A stretch of DNA of 64,000 bases from Liolophura sinensis (lineage: Eukaryota > Mollusca > Polyplacophora > Chitonida > Chitonidae): the NCBI RefSeq assembly GCF_032854445.1, contig NC_088296.1, positions 3,621,246-3,685,245 of the forward strand, read 5' to 3'. Within the stretch, counting starts at the first letter, position 1; each line of letters starts with the position of its first letter. A model generated the notes under the pieces. That model saw nothing but the letters and a program-made list of their open reading frames with translations, was not told the DNA's origin and ran no database searches. A program made the translations under genes and the position numbers. This document shows positions 24,734-36,728 of this stretch, piece after piece.

Positions 24734-25479
24734 GTGAGTGCCCTCCATTCTGACATCCATGTGTGTGAGGTGTGTTGTGTTGTCTGTAAAGAAAGCTGAC
24801 TGCACTCCGGCTGTCCTGCGCATTCCAGACGTGTCAGATTCATGCTGCAGAGCACCATATATTACAGCCACTCAGTGTGAGCCCAATGCCCGATGAGTCG
24901 GCGCCGCACGCCAAATCAGTTTTCTGACAGTGAATAATAAAACGTGGATTGTTTCATTAACCTTTCTTCTACTAATTCATAATTGATTGGTGCATTTCAG
25001 TATCGATTACCTCAACTCCTGCTCCATGCACGGTTATCATCTCTATTGATTTTTATGAATCAGCTATTTTTTAGCTGATAACAGTTTCCTTTGTTTCCAG
25101 TCAAAGAGTTTTAATCCTTTTCACTACTTATCAGTCACCATGGAAGTTCCAGCTCGCTGTCCTGTTGATGTGGATTTTTTTTTTTTTATTTTGTTCACGT
25201 CCTATTTGGTATCATCAGTTTCCTATAAGGCCATCCGGAAAAAATTCTTTGTTGGGGGTATTTTAACCCTATCTGAAAAAATAGGGTTGGTCTGAAAGCA
25301 AATTTTTTCTCATTTGTTTATTTTTAATTCTTGCTAATAGGGAAATTAACATAGGCAGAGAAGAACATCCATCAAAAGTCAGATGATAACTTTAGGATAG
25401 GGCCCTTTTTTGGAGACTTTGGTCAGGTTCCTTTTAGCAGACATATTTTAATGATGTCCTTAGGGTGGATTATAGTGTA

Positions 25480-25690
25480 AGTGGAAAGTAGTAGTTCTGT
25501 CGCCATGGATGGTAGTAGTTCTGCCGCCATGGATAGTAGTTCTGTCGCCATGGATGGTAGTAGTTCTGTCGCCATGGATGGTAGTAGTTCTGCCGCCATG
25601 GATAGTAGTTCTGTCGCCATGGAGAGTAGTAGTTCTGTCGCCATGGATGGTAGTAGTTCTGTCGCCATGGATGGATAGTAGTACTGTCGC
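25480..25690. repeat. 21/24-bp minisatellite, ~9 copies
   Basis: Units are AGTAGTTCTGTCGCCATGGA with TGGT or T spacers; lengths of 21 and 24 bp alternate irregularly. All lengths are multiples of three, hence open frames. Confidence 0.93.
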
Positions 25691-26740
25691 CATAGATGGT
25701 AGTGGTTGTGCCGCCATAGAATGCTCTTATGTCAGCATTTATTCTGTCAGTGTACACCCTCATGTTTGTGTGTTACCATGGCTGGTACACATAGTTCTGT
25801 TTCCATGGGTTTTATTTCTGTTAGAATTCCAGGTTTTAGTGTGAGCAGAGATTGTAGTTCTGTCGCCATAGAATGCTCTTATATCAGCATTTTTTCTGTC
25901 AGTGTACACCCTCATGTTTGTGTGTTACCATGGCTGGTACACATAGTTTTGTTTCCATGGGTTTTATTTCTGTTAGAATTCCAGGTTTTAGTGTGAGCAG
26001 AGATTGTAGTTCTGTCGCCATAGAATGCTCTTATATCAGCATTTATTCTGTCAGTGTACACCCTCATGTTTGTGTGTTACCATGGCTGGTACACATAGTT
26101 CTGTTTCCATGGGTTTTATTTCTGTTAGAATTCCAGGTTTTAGTGTGAGCAGAGATTGTAGTTCTGTCGCCATAGAATGCTCTTATATCAGCATTTATTC
26201 TGTCAGTGTACACCCTCATGTTTGTGTGTTACCATGGCTGGTACACATAGTTCTGTTTCCATGGGTTTTATTTCTGTTAGAATTCCAGGTTTTAGTGTGA
26301 GCAGAGATTGTAGTTCTGTCGCCATAGAATGCTCTTATATCAGCATTTATTCTGTCAGTGTACACCCTCATGTTTGTGTGTTACCATGGCTGGTACACAT
26401 AGTTCTGTTTCCATGGGTTTTATTTCTGTTAGGATTCCAGGTTTTAGTGTGAGCAGAGATTGTAGTTCTGTCGCCATAGAATGCTCTTATATCAGCATTT
26501 ATTCTGTCAGTGTACACCCTCATGTTTGTGTGTTACCATGGCTGGTACACATAGTTCTGTTTCCATGGGTTTTATTTCTGTTAGAATTCCGGTTTCTAGT
26601 GTGAGCAGAGATTGTAGTTCTGTCGCCATAGAATGCTCTTATATCAGCATTTATTCTGTCAGTGTACACCCTCATGTTTGTGTGTTACCATGACTGGTAC
26701 ACATAGTTTTGTTTTGTTAGAGTAGAGATTGTAGTTCTGT
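25691..26740. repeat. 152-bp tandem repeat, ~7 copies, nearly identical
   Basis: Successive copies are spaced exactly 152 bp (landmark CATAGAATGCTCTTATATCA). Each unit includes TTCTGTCGCCATAGAATGCT, which matches the unit of the neighbouring 21/24-bp array, so the larger repeat seems to have captured one small unit. Divergence is low, so expansion or homogenisation is recent. Confidence 0.95.
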
Positions 26741-26759
26741 CACCTTGGATTCCTTTCCA

Positions 26760-27080
26760 CCAGCCAGGGCTGTTTTTCTCCCTCACAATGGTTTTTCTTC
26801 TAGAATGAATTGTTTTTCTTCTAGAATGAATTGTTTTTCTTCTAGAATGAATTGTTTGTGACCATTCTTTTAGAATTAATTGTTTTTTCTATTAGAATGA
26901 TTTGGCGTTCCTGTTTGAATGAGTTGTTTTGCTACATGTATTTATAGGAGAGGTTGGTTTTCTGTTTAAGTGGGTTGTTTTTCTGTTAAAATAGGTTGTT
27001 TTTCTGTTAAAATGAATTTTTTCTGTGCAAATGAATTTGTCTCTGAGTATGAATTACTATTCCTGTTGGAATGAATTGTT
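26760..27080. repeat. Degenerate ~20-bp repeat
   Basis: Repeated GAATTGTTTTTCTTCTAGAAT, clear near 26800-26860 and decaying after that; related copies reappear near 27360-27450. Confidence 0.75.
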
Positions 27081-28460
27081 TTTGTACATATATTTGTAGA
27101 ATGGGTCATTCTAGTATTGTGTAATAATAATAAAATAAATGAATTTGTATGTGTATTTGAGTGTATTTGATTGTCATTAAGGTTAAATACACACACACAC
27201 GGAGATCTTTGTGGTAATTCATTGTCTTGGTGAAAGCCAAATGTCAAATTTGCCCTTAGCATGTTTCCAGAGGAAAATAAGGATATGGATTTTGTTTAAA
27301 AAGTCAAACAATTAAGGTCTCTTAATTGAAGGTGATACATTGCTGTGAGAAGGAATTTTTTTTTCTATTAGAATGAATTGGATTTTCTGTTGACGAGTTG
27401 TTTTGCTAATTATCGAATGAGCCATTTTGTGTTCAAATGAATTGTTTTTCTCTTGCTGAATGTTTTCTGTCGCAGTGATGTCATTCTAGTTTTGGGCAAT
27501 TAGGATAATAAATTTGTCTAGTATATCATGTATTATTTTGATAATCACGGAGGTTAAATGCATGATGTACGTGCATTCCAGTGTCATGGAGAAAGTGAAA
27601 TTCTAGGTTCGTCTGCTCAGGCTTGTGTTCAAGAGGTTATTATAAGGATTTTTTAAAAAAAATTAATCAAACAATTAAGGTTTCTTGACGGAGACACATT
27701 AACATGCAGTTGTGCATTATACATGTGTGCCTACTTATACATGTCCAGAGCCATCACTGCCAGGAGATTATGTGGGTGGGTTTCTGCTGCCCCTGCAAGC
27801 AGTTTGCCAGTTGACCCTAGAGGTCAGGTCATGGTAGACTTACATAAGCAGTTAGCTGGCAGTGGTCAGATGACCAGCAGATGACCTCAGTGTCCAGTCA
27901 CTGACCTTTGGTTCACCGCTCCCAGGCTGAATGTTTAGACAGCAGTGTCACAGGTTTTACATCAGCTGCAGATTGCGCCAGCAGTGTGCGCTGCACTGGG
28001 CTGTACTGTACCGTAAATACCTGATCAATAACGCGGGATATTAGTTTGGAGTGGACGTTAATGTTTAGTGTTGAGTGGGATATTTGTGTGGGCACGTCAC
28101 AGTTCACTGAACAAGGGCCGCATGTGGTTGTGTGTATACCAATCTGCAAGAAAACCTGAACCGCAGTCCTTTACATGAACACGTAGGCACATCTCTACAT
28201 ACACACTGTACATGTACATGTGTTCTGGTGTTTATTTTTTCTCTCTCTGTGGATAATATTCAAGGTGCAAATTTAAAAAAGATAATATTACCATATAAAT
28301 AAGCCATATTTAGAGCCAGTTTCTGGAAAATGTTTGGGCTCCCAAACTAATCATGGTGTATTAAAACTAACAAGTAAGTTGAACAAAACGATGATGGTTA
28401 ACCAATCAGTGGTGAAGTTCCCCTCCAAATTTCTTTCATTCACAGACTTCAACCTCTAAG
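27081..28460. other. Intron sequence, nothing recognised
   Basis: No exon or repeat family supported beyond decayed copies of the previous repeat near 27360. Confidence 0.45.
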
Positions 28461-28556
28461 CCTGGTTTCCTTCCAGCAAAATGTTTTGTCGTCATCTTGT
28501 AAATGAATGATTCTTAAGTATAATGTAAAACACCAATCAGATAAGTAAATAAATAA
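28461..28556 (+). mobile_element. SINE 3' fragment
   Basis: CCTGGTTTCCTTCCAGCAAA to AACACCAATCAGATAAGTAA match the 3' third of the SINE family with many substitutions. Confidence 0.7.
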
Positions 28557-29326
28557 AAGCTCTAAGCATCGTTTTGAGTTCCATTGTATGGAAATTCCCC
28601 TCACCTTTAAAGTTTGATATCAGAACCTTACTTTTTTTCGCTGTGGGTTGATATGTTCATGTACTTGTGCAAGAACAGACTTTTCAAAAGTCACTTCCAT
28701 TACAGGACATATCCATTTTGCCAAAACATTGCGTACAAAACAATTTTTACATGCTTACCCTACATTTGTACTGTTCTGCTCTGTGCCCATTAGTGCACAC
28801 CCTGTAGCCCATTAGTGCACACCCTGTAACCCATTAAGGAAACACGAAAAATCATGAACATTTTGAGTTACCACCTCAAGCAACTATCCTTATGTGACCT
28901 AAAAAACAAACAAACAAACAAACAAACAAAAGTGTAATCTGCTTCATTATAATTCTTTTATATTTGGACTTAAAAGTAACATCTATATTTCATAAGAAAA
29001 TAGTTCATTGCATTATTTAATTCACATGTACATGTAGTAAAGACATGTAAGAAATTAATATAATTTTCATAACTTCTCCAAATCAGCAAATGTCAAATCT
29101 GCATGTATTATAAAGTTTATATTTTTGATTATTGCTTGATGCCATGCTTCCGAATTTTCACACTATTATAATGGCAGCCAGGTTTTTTTGTCGTTGAGGG
29201 AACCAGAGTGCCTTAATTAAACCATCGGCCTTTGGCAAGTTACTGACAAACTTTCCTTATGACTGTTCTAATGATTGGATAATTATGGTTGACCGCTTTT
29301 GGCAATATTGCAGCGATTTTTGTGGC
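28557..29326. other. Intron sequence, minor simple repeats only
   Basis: CCCATTAGTGCACACCCTGTA is duplicated near 28790-28830 and an AAAC run lies near 28900-28930. Nothing else recognised. Confidence 0.5.
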
Positions 29327-29462
29327 GGCCTTTGGAAGTTTGATTGAATGAATGACCTTGGCTTAGCACCACTTTGGAAGTTTGATTGAATGAATGACCT
29401 TGGCTTAGCACCACTTTGGAAGTTTGATTGAATGAATGACCTTGGCTTAGCACCACTTTGGC
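29327..29462. repeat. 42-bp tandem repeat, 3 copies
   Basis: Three identical or nearly identical copies of TTTGGAAGTTTGATTGAATG followed by AATGACCTTGGCTTAGCACCAC. Confidence 0.95.
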
Positions 29463-30115
29463 AGTTTCGCAGCCACGTTGTGGTGACCTTTGACTGTTGG
29501 ATATACACTGTACAGATTTGCATTCCATATTGGTAAATGAATATGTACACTTATAGAAAGAAATATAACTTTTTACTGTTTCAAGACATTTATAATAGTG
29601 CCCTAAAATGGAATGAATATAGAATTGAAAATCCATCTTATACCATGTCTGATCTTAATTTTTGTTTGTGATTTTCCTGGTTTTCAAGGATTTCCATTGG
29701 CATAAATATGTCTCTAAAGGAAACAATTGCTGGCACAGTCTACCTTTTCTACAAATTCAATTAGTTTTAGTTTCATTTTTAAACCTTCCATCGAAATTGA
29801 AGTTAAGTTAAAAAAGTTAAAGTTAAAATGGCATAGCCTTAACGATATCAGCCCTTGCTGGTTACGGTAGTTAGATTGTTTTTATTGAGTGGGGAAGAGT
29901 GAACGATTAAACTTTAATGTGAACAATCACTTTCCTGGAGTACTCATACAGTATTGTTCTACCATGCACATTAATTTGAACGACGTCTGTATGCCTGTGT
30001 CTCTGAAGTTACACAACACGAACATAGTGAATTTCCTGACTACTGTTCATCCAACTGCAATGCCCTACCTTTGTGTGTACATGTACATGTACATGTATTT
30101 TTTGCTTTTCTCCAG

Positions 30116-30165
30116 TGCTGTGAAATATCCAGAACATCGACCCATTATGGCCATGTCTTTGAAAG
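30116..30165 (+). CDS. HR3: HR3/ROR start exon B (MAMSLK-), coding from 30147
   Basis: ATGGCCATGTCTTTGAAAG (30147-30165) is followed by donor GTAAAC. It encodes M-A-M-S-L-K and ends in phase 1, exactly like the 19-nt coding part of start exon A. The start context is good (A at -3, G at +4). A pyrimidine-rich acceptor, TTTTTTGCTTTTCTCCAG, ends at 30115, so the exon is probably the second exon of a transcript with an upstream non-coding exon; read through from that acceptor the phase would be 2, which fits a start exon and not a cassette. No in-frame stop lies just upstream, so a longer N-terminus is possible. Confidence 0.6.
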
Positions 30166-33100
30166 GTAAACGTAGGACAGGTAATCACTGGGAAAAGCAT
30201 TCATTTTTTTTTTGTTCACCAGAGGCCGAAGTTTGATCTGCATTTTAATCTTGTGTATAGTGTTTTACCAACTTCAGTATAGAATATTATCCAATCAGCA
30301 CTCCAGACATATTCAGTGCTTAGTGAAATCTCAAGTACATGTGCAGCTGTTTAAATTATGCATGTGCACGTACAGTGTTCTATAGTTCTATAATTGTGCA
30401 TAATATGCATGTAAATAACATGAAGAACTGTTTGAGTGACGCCCAGATCTGAGAGGTTTGTTGGTCACATCAGCACATAGTATCAAGACTGGGATTTATT
30501 TGTGGCCTGGCCTTGACCGGTGGTCAGAAGTTCTGACCAGAGCCGTTTTATTTTACTCTTACTAAACCAACACTTGTCAGTTGTGTGTAATACTATATAT
30601 ATTCACACTTGTGTCTGTACAGTAGACCCCTACCCTGTGTTCAGCTTCATGTGTATGTACATAGTCCATTTGGTATAGTCTACACATATATGTATATGTG
30701 TACTGTGTGATATGGGCTGGTAGTCGCGGTCACTGCCTATTGCCAATCCCTAGGTATTGACCGCTGCAGATACAAGCTATTGATTTTTTTTCTCCCACCG
30801 AGCGGCCAAGTGGTCGAGTCGAGTCCAGCGATTAGTACAGCGGTCAGATTTTTAGGACGTGGCTGACCAGTGGCCAGTCCTCTGCTGTTTATCAGGCCTG
30901 AATGACCAGCGGTCAAACTGAGGTTAGGCTGGCCTTAGCTGAGTGGCTGGATAGCCAGGGAATGCAGAGTTCACGTCCATGCGTTTATGACGATATTGTA
31001 TCATGAGTGATTTGGCTGTGTAGCCAACAGTACCACGACAACCGGGAGATAGACTTGCTGGCACTAGACGGGTGTTGCTCAAGGATTCAGCCGTACGGTG
31101 ATAATGATGTACTGGATCGTCACTTAGACGCAGAAGGACTACTTTATCTACATACGCACAAAACAGCTGGTGCTCTCCGTCAGCTTAGTGCAGCCTGCCG
31201 GTCTGAGAGCATTGGGTGGTAATGGTTGTCTCGTAAACGGGAACGTTTTGCTGTTTTTGTCGTCATGCCGACAGAAAACCCAAGATGGGAATGATTAATT
31301 CATGCAAATTGATCGGAGTGTGAAGTGTGTTTTTGACATGTACTTGTGTATACCATATACACGCACCAGCAAATCCGTGTTTGTGAGACACCTGCCTCTG
31401 AATTCTAGAGATTTTTCGAATTCTGGAGATTTTTCGTGACATCATATCAAACGATCTCTCATCCAAAGATCAAAGGATTTTTCTTCCGGTTTGAAATATA
31501 ACCTTAAGGAGGATTTGAAGACAGATTTTAGATGAGGATTACAGGTTAATCCAGAATCCGTGTGATTTTGATCATTGAGGATATGATGTAATGCAGGATT
31601 TTGTTCCTGGATTACGTAGCTGTGTTATGATTTCTGATAATGAATGAAAAGAGCTTTCTTTTGTTGAAATAATTCTGCAGGATTTTCATTGTTATAAGTG
31701 TCATTGGAGAACAAAGCAATAATCCTGGTGAAGACAAGAATAAATTCCTGATTGAAGGACTGTCACCGGATTACTTGCCACCTGTTGCCACTTGTTGCCA
31801 CTCGTCGTCATCACTAATTGTTACCTGTTGCCACTCGTCGTCATCACTAATTGTTACCTGTTGCCACATGCTGTTTTCTTACCATTTGTTGTTTTAATCA
31901 GAAACTTTCAATGTGCCTGTCAGCATCTGTGGGTGTGTTTCATTTGCATCAGAAGTGCCTCCTTTCAGCACTTTTGCCAAAGATTTTAAAACTGGATTGG
32001 AACTCAGAATATCATTGGCTTATCTTGTAGTCTTTGTAATCATATCAGGCTTGGCAGTTGATTACAGATTTGGCAATTAGATACAAAAGTTATTTCAAGA
32101 TTGGCGCTTGATTGTACAATTGATCATAACCAGCTTCGGCACAAGATTAACGAGGTGTAATAGGATTTTCATTAGATCATTGGATGAATCTGGCTCAGTG
32201 GCATTGGATTATACGGCTGTCACAGCATTGGCATTGGATCAGAAAGGTTGTGACTTGATTGGTCGCGGAAGGTTAGAGTCTAAAGGTTACTGCTGGCGTG
32301 TTTTTTCTGGGAAAACTTTCATTTGCTGATATAAGTAATTTGAAGTCTTACACTGTTAAAATTGAAGTCTTACACTGTTAAAATTGTGGAGTGCTCTGAA
32401 TTACTTACATTAGAAATCTTTTTGTTTTTTTTTTTTTTTAGTTTATAGGCCAAAGTTTTTCTTGATTGAAACCATGCCTGGATACTAAGTTGTATAATTT
32501 TTCTTCCCAACTTTATTGTCAAGAAAAGACAGACTAGTTAACCAGTCAAATCCATATGTACATTTACAACCATGGTGATGACCACTTCTACCTGTGAATA
32601 AAGCAGTTCATTTGGTTCGAACAGCCAGGTGATTTCATGGAACTGTAAAAAAGCAGATACCCCTTGTGGAAAGAGATCTCTTTTTATCCGTGAAATCTGT
32701 CGCGGTTGATCGCACATGGTGAGGTCACGGTCACTTTAGGACACTTCACTTTCACCTTGTCGTACCTGAGACATAATTAGCCACAAAATGACCTCAGGCA
32801 AACAGTGGATTTAATTTTGGAGACTCTTATCAACAGATTTTTGCACCTTAATCTTTCATGTACTGGACTCTCGTGCATTTTTCTTGATTGGAACAAACCC
32901 TTACTGTCTTTGTTGTGGACAGGAGAAAGACTTTGTGTACTGGCAGTTGAAATATTCATTGTGACTTTTCTATTATCAACATATTTTTGGAATTCTCAGA
33001 TCTTTTGGAAAGGGAGAGGGATGGACTAACTAGGGCTATACTCGTTTTGAGTTCATTACCAAAGTAAAGTTTGGATAAATTTGGACAAATTCTTCAGGAT

Positions 33101-33664
33101 TATACATGTGCTTGTATATTGCTTCAAACTAAAGAATTTTTCGTGCTCAGACTATGCAAGATGTTTTCAAGGAAAAACACACCTTCATGTCAACATGGGC
33201 GGAGTTTAGGCGTGGAGTAACCATGGTGACATGAATATTCATCATAATGGACATGAATCAAAGAACTCATCACATTCTTGTCAAGAAAACCCTGTCATGT
33301 TTAGTTTGGATCAGCGTTCAAAGGAAATGACTTGCTCCACGTGAAATCCACGAAATCTAACCGGTGCTTGCCAAGTTGCTCATATTTTCTCGGGGACGGA
33401 ACTTATCGCTTTAATCTAGTATCTTGTATACTGATCTCTGAGGACTAACACATTTTACATGCCATATGTTACATTCCAAAAGATTTGTGTCCAAATTTGT
33501 GAAAAACGTGTTTCAACTGGAATCTGGCTGTAGGCAGTGCTTCATTTTTGTTATAGTGCTTACAGTAGTTCTGATCAAGCCATTGTGATTTGAAAAAGAC
33601 ACCTTTGCTGAAGAGATGAAATGATTACTCAGCTCTATATGGCTATTTAACTCCTGATGTTAGG
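30166..33664. other. Intron sequence, nothing firmly recognised
   Basis: A GC-richer open stretch near 31026-31222 looks coding-like but has no donor in the required phase. Short duplicated segments occur near 31790-31865 (CACTCGTCGTCATCACTAAT). A T run lies near 32425-32440. Confidence 0.45.
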
Positions 33665-33815
33665 AGGAAAGTTTGTTGATGGTTTATTGCTTATTGCCTG
33701 TTGATGGTTTATAGCTCATTGGTGGTTTATTGCTCGTTGATGGTTTATAGCTCATTGGTGGTTTATTGCTCATTGGTGGTTTATTGCTCATTGATGGTTT
33801 GTTGCTTGTTAAAGA
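33665..33815. repeat. ~22-bp tandem repeat, ~6 copies
   Basis: Units resemble GATGGTTTATTGCTCATTGG. Confidence 0.85.
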
Positions 33816-34822
33816 TTTAAAGCTTGTTAGTGTAATTTATTGACTGGCTGTAAAGCATTGTTGTAGGTGGTTTTGTTGACTTTGATGTTTGGTGCATTTA
33901 TGTGTAAGTGAAGTAGTTGCCATGACAACCATGGTGCTGTGTTATTGAGATCTACATGTACAGTATGTACTAAAGTTTATCTCCGCATCAAGGAAATTTA
34001 TTCAAGTTAATCTCAGGGTTTACGCTAATCTCCGAATGAATGATTACCATTGTGTTGCATGTATATCTGGATTTATTAAATTATCTCAGGATTTTATGTT
34101 ATGATTAATCAAGTTATCTCAGACTTTATCTTTTATGGTTAATCTAGCAACTCAGGATTTACACTTCCATGTACCTCAGGATAAATTGCCTTAGGGTTAA
34201 TGTGTTATCTCAGGGGTTGATAAGAGTTACAAGTATCTCAGGATTAAAGGGTGAGGATTAAGGGTAAGGATTAATCGGCACCTAATCTTCAGCATTACAC
34301 TTTGTCTGGGATTAAGTACTCAACACACATCTTCACGTTGATCTATTTTTATCTCAGGAAGTTATCTACACTTTTCTCAAAAGCAACATTTTTGATCTCA
34401 GAAACTACCTTAAATTCATGTACATAAAATGTATGTACTACGCTTCTCTAAGAAAACTGCCCTTATTTCATTTTGCTAAATTGAAACATTTGTTATAACA
34501 TATATTCCAAAGATTTTTTGTTCAGTGATTAAGAAAGGAATTTGTTATAATTTTGAAATCATTTCAATACAGGTTGTAGAATTGAAACATCTAGATTTTT
34601 TGCATTGTATTGGTTTTTTTTTTTTGTTTACACTTTGAGGGAAACACTCCACAGGTATTGCAATTGTACATCTACATGTGTAATTCTAAACATTAAGGAC
34701 ACTTGTTGAAGTGTAATTTTCACATTTTTAGTGTTTAGGAGTGTACTTCTTGCATTTGTAGTGTTTAGGAGTGTGGTGTATTTCACTGTAGTTTCTGTCC
34801 AGAATAAAGTGGAGCAGAAGTG
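33816..34822. other. Intron sequence, decayed repeats
   Basis: Words such as ATCTCAGGATTTA recur irregularly between 33990 and 34390, suggesting a decayed minisatellite. No exon supported. Confidence 0.45.
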
Positions 34823-35010
34823 TGATTCTCAGATTGAAGTGTTCTCTTGAGGCTGGGAACTAAGTGTCGCTCTTGTCGTCGGAGAAGTGTGATTCTCAGA
34901 TTGAAGTGTTCTCTTGAGGTTGAAGACTAAGTGTAGCTCTTGCTGGAGCAGAAGTGTGATTCTCAGATTTAAGCGTTCTCTTGAGGTTTAAGACTAAGTG
35001 TACATGCAGC
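34823..35010. repeat. ~75-bp tandem repeat, 2.5 copies
   Basis: Copies share AGAAGTGTGATTCTCAGATT and GTTCTCTTGAGG. Confidence 0.85.
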
Positions 35011-35069
35011 TCTGATTGGTTGTGTTGGTTTAGTTTGCAGATCTCTTGTTTTGGGGATAGTGATCAGAA

Positions 35070-35330
35070 CATTTGTGTACTTTGTGAGTCATTTGTGTAC
35101 TTTGTGAGTCATTTGTGTACTTTGTGAGTCATTTGTGTATATCTTGAGAACATTTTGCAAGACATCAAGCAATTTGTGTATTTTTCAAGCCATTGGTCTG
35201 TTTCTTGGGACAATTTACGAGATATCTCAGGACATTTGTGTACCTCTTGAGTCTTATGTGTGTATCTGAGGACAATTTACGAGATATCTCAGGACATTTG
35301 TGTACCTCTTGAACAATTTGTGCTTTTCTT
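35070..35330. repeat. Tandem ATTTGTGTACTTTGTGAGTC and related longer units
   Basis: Three 20-bp copies at 35073-35132 are followed by a ~70-bp unit (GGACAATTTACGAGATATCT, CAGGACATTTGTGTACC) in two to three copies. Confidence 0.85.
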
Positions 35331-35397
35331 TGGACAATTTACAAGACAAAAACAGTGTGGTATAACCTGAAGGTACATGTAACTGGCCATTGTCCCA

Positions 35398-35797
35398 ATG
35401 TCCTTGGGTGAATTCTGGGGTCGCATGGACGTCCGTGCTTACAGCACCCATGTGGAGCCTCTTCCACATCTCAATGCCTGGGACATCGACATGCTCGACT
35501 TTGACTTCCCAGGGGGCCAGGAGTTGGGATTGATCACGCCCCCAGCAGAACGCTCCTTGGACGTTGCCCACCCCCTCGTGGGGCAAGCCGTGGACGTAGA
35601 TTATGTCGACGCTTCAGGATCGCGACATGTCGTTGGTCGGCGACGCTCGCTCTCATTCACGTCTCGGGGCTGGGAAGCGTCATTCATCTCCAGCACTTGC
35701 AGCTACAGTCGCGTCGTTCCTAATATGGATCTGCCGACCTTTGACCCCACATGGGGGTTCGGCCCTGGACAAGAGCTTTTCTTCTCCAGATGTAATT
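35398..35797 (+). CDS. HR3: HR3/ROR start exon C, long N-terminus (133 codons)
   Basis: An open frame from ATG at 35398 runs to a donor GTAAGT at 35798. The coding part is 400 nt, i.e. 133 codons plus one base, ending in phase 1 like start exons A and B. An in-frame TAA at 35380-35382 limits the N-terminus, unless an intron intervenes. The stretch is clearly GC-richer than its surroundings. The protein is acidic and aromatic early on (around residues 30-45: DIDMLDFDFPGGQELGL), as expected of an activation region, then has an RRR stretch near residue 80. No known domain is seen. The last base is T, so joining to exons that begin AG or AA (40549, 44215) would create a stop; joining to 38485, 39952, 43505, 45349, 52746 or 57921 would not. 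Another frame is open from 35603 but ends out of phase. Confidence 0.65.
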
Positions 35798-36062
35798 GTA
35801 AGTGATGTTATGTCTGCAGAACTTGTCTGCAAATTAATTTTGTCAGCAGGGATTGAAACATTAGATTCTAACTTGAGTCCAATGATTGATTTGATACCCA
35901 ATTTGGCAGAGTAACATCACATTTTCTATGAGCCAAGCAAGAAATTTAGGAGCATTTGGGCACTAAAATACCTGTATTTTCCAGCTCTGGTCAGTTATCA
36001 TGGTTGGTTATATGGCAGTCACCTTGAGGAACTTCCCTTGCACTCCATACATTCTTTTCTTT

Positions 36063-36728
36063 CATCATTTCCTGCTAAACAGATGTAGTGTGAATGGAAT
36101 CATTTCTTGCTAAACAGATGTAATGTGAAGGGAATCATTTCTTGCTAAACAGATGTAATGTGAATGGAATAATTGCTGGCTAAACAGATATAATGTGAAG
36201 GGAGTCATTTCTGGCTAAACAGATGTAGTGTGAATGGAGTCATTTCTGGCTAAACAGATGTAGTGTGAATGGAATCATTTCTGGCTAAACAGATGTGTGA
36301 GTGGAATAATTTCTTGCTAAACAGATGTAATGTGAATGGAATAATTTCTGGCTAAACAGATATAATGTGAATGGAATAATTTCTGGCTAAACTGATATAA
36401 TGTGAAGGGAGTCATTTCTGGCTAAACAGATGTAGTGTGAATGGAATCATTTCTGGCTAAACAGATGTAGTGTGAATGGAATCATTTCTTGCTAAACAGA
36501 TGTAGCGTGAAGGGAATCATTTCTTGCTAAACAGATGTAATGTGAAGGGAATCATTTCTTGCTAAACAGATGTAGCGTGAAGGGAATCATTTCTTGCTAA
36601 ACAGATGTAGCGTGAATGGAATCATTTCTTGCTAAACAGATGTAATGTGAAGGGAATCATTTCTTGCTAAACAGATGTAATGTGAAGGGAATCATTTCTT
36701 GCTAAACAGATGTAATGTGAATGGAATA
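36063..36728. repeat. ~35-bp minisatellite, ~19 copies
   Basis: Units contain CATTTCTTGCTAAACAGATG and TAATGTGAATGGAAT, with frequent A/G and T/G variants. CAGATGTAAT also occurs at the 3' end of start exon C (35787-35796), a weak hint that the array may derive from that boundary. Confidence 0.93.

Noticed and set aside
25423-26693. Overlapping open frames of ~91 codons repeated every 152 bp
   Set aside because: They repeat because the DNA repeats, and no splice or start context supports translation.
35603-35914. Alternative reading frame through start exon C and beyond
   Set aside because: It starts inside the exon and runs past the donor; only the frame from 35398 reaches the donor in phase 1.
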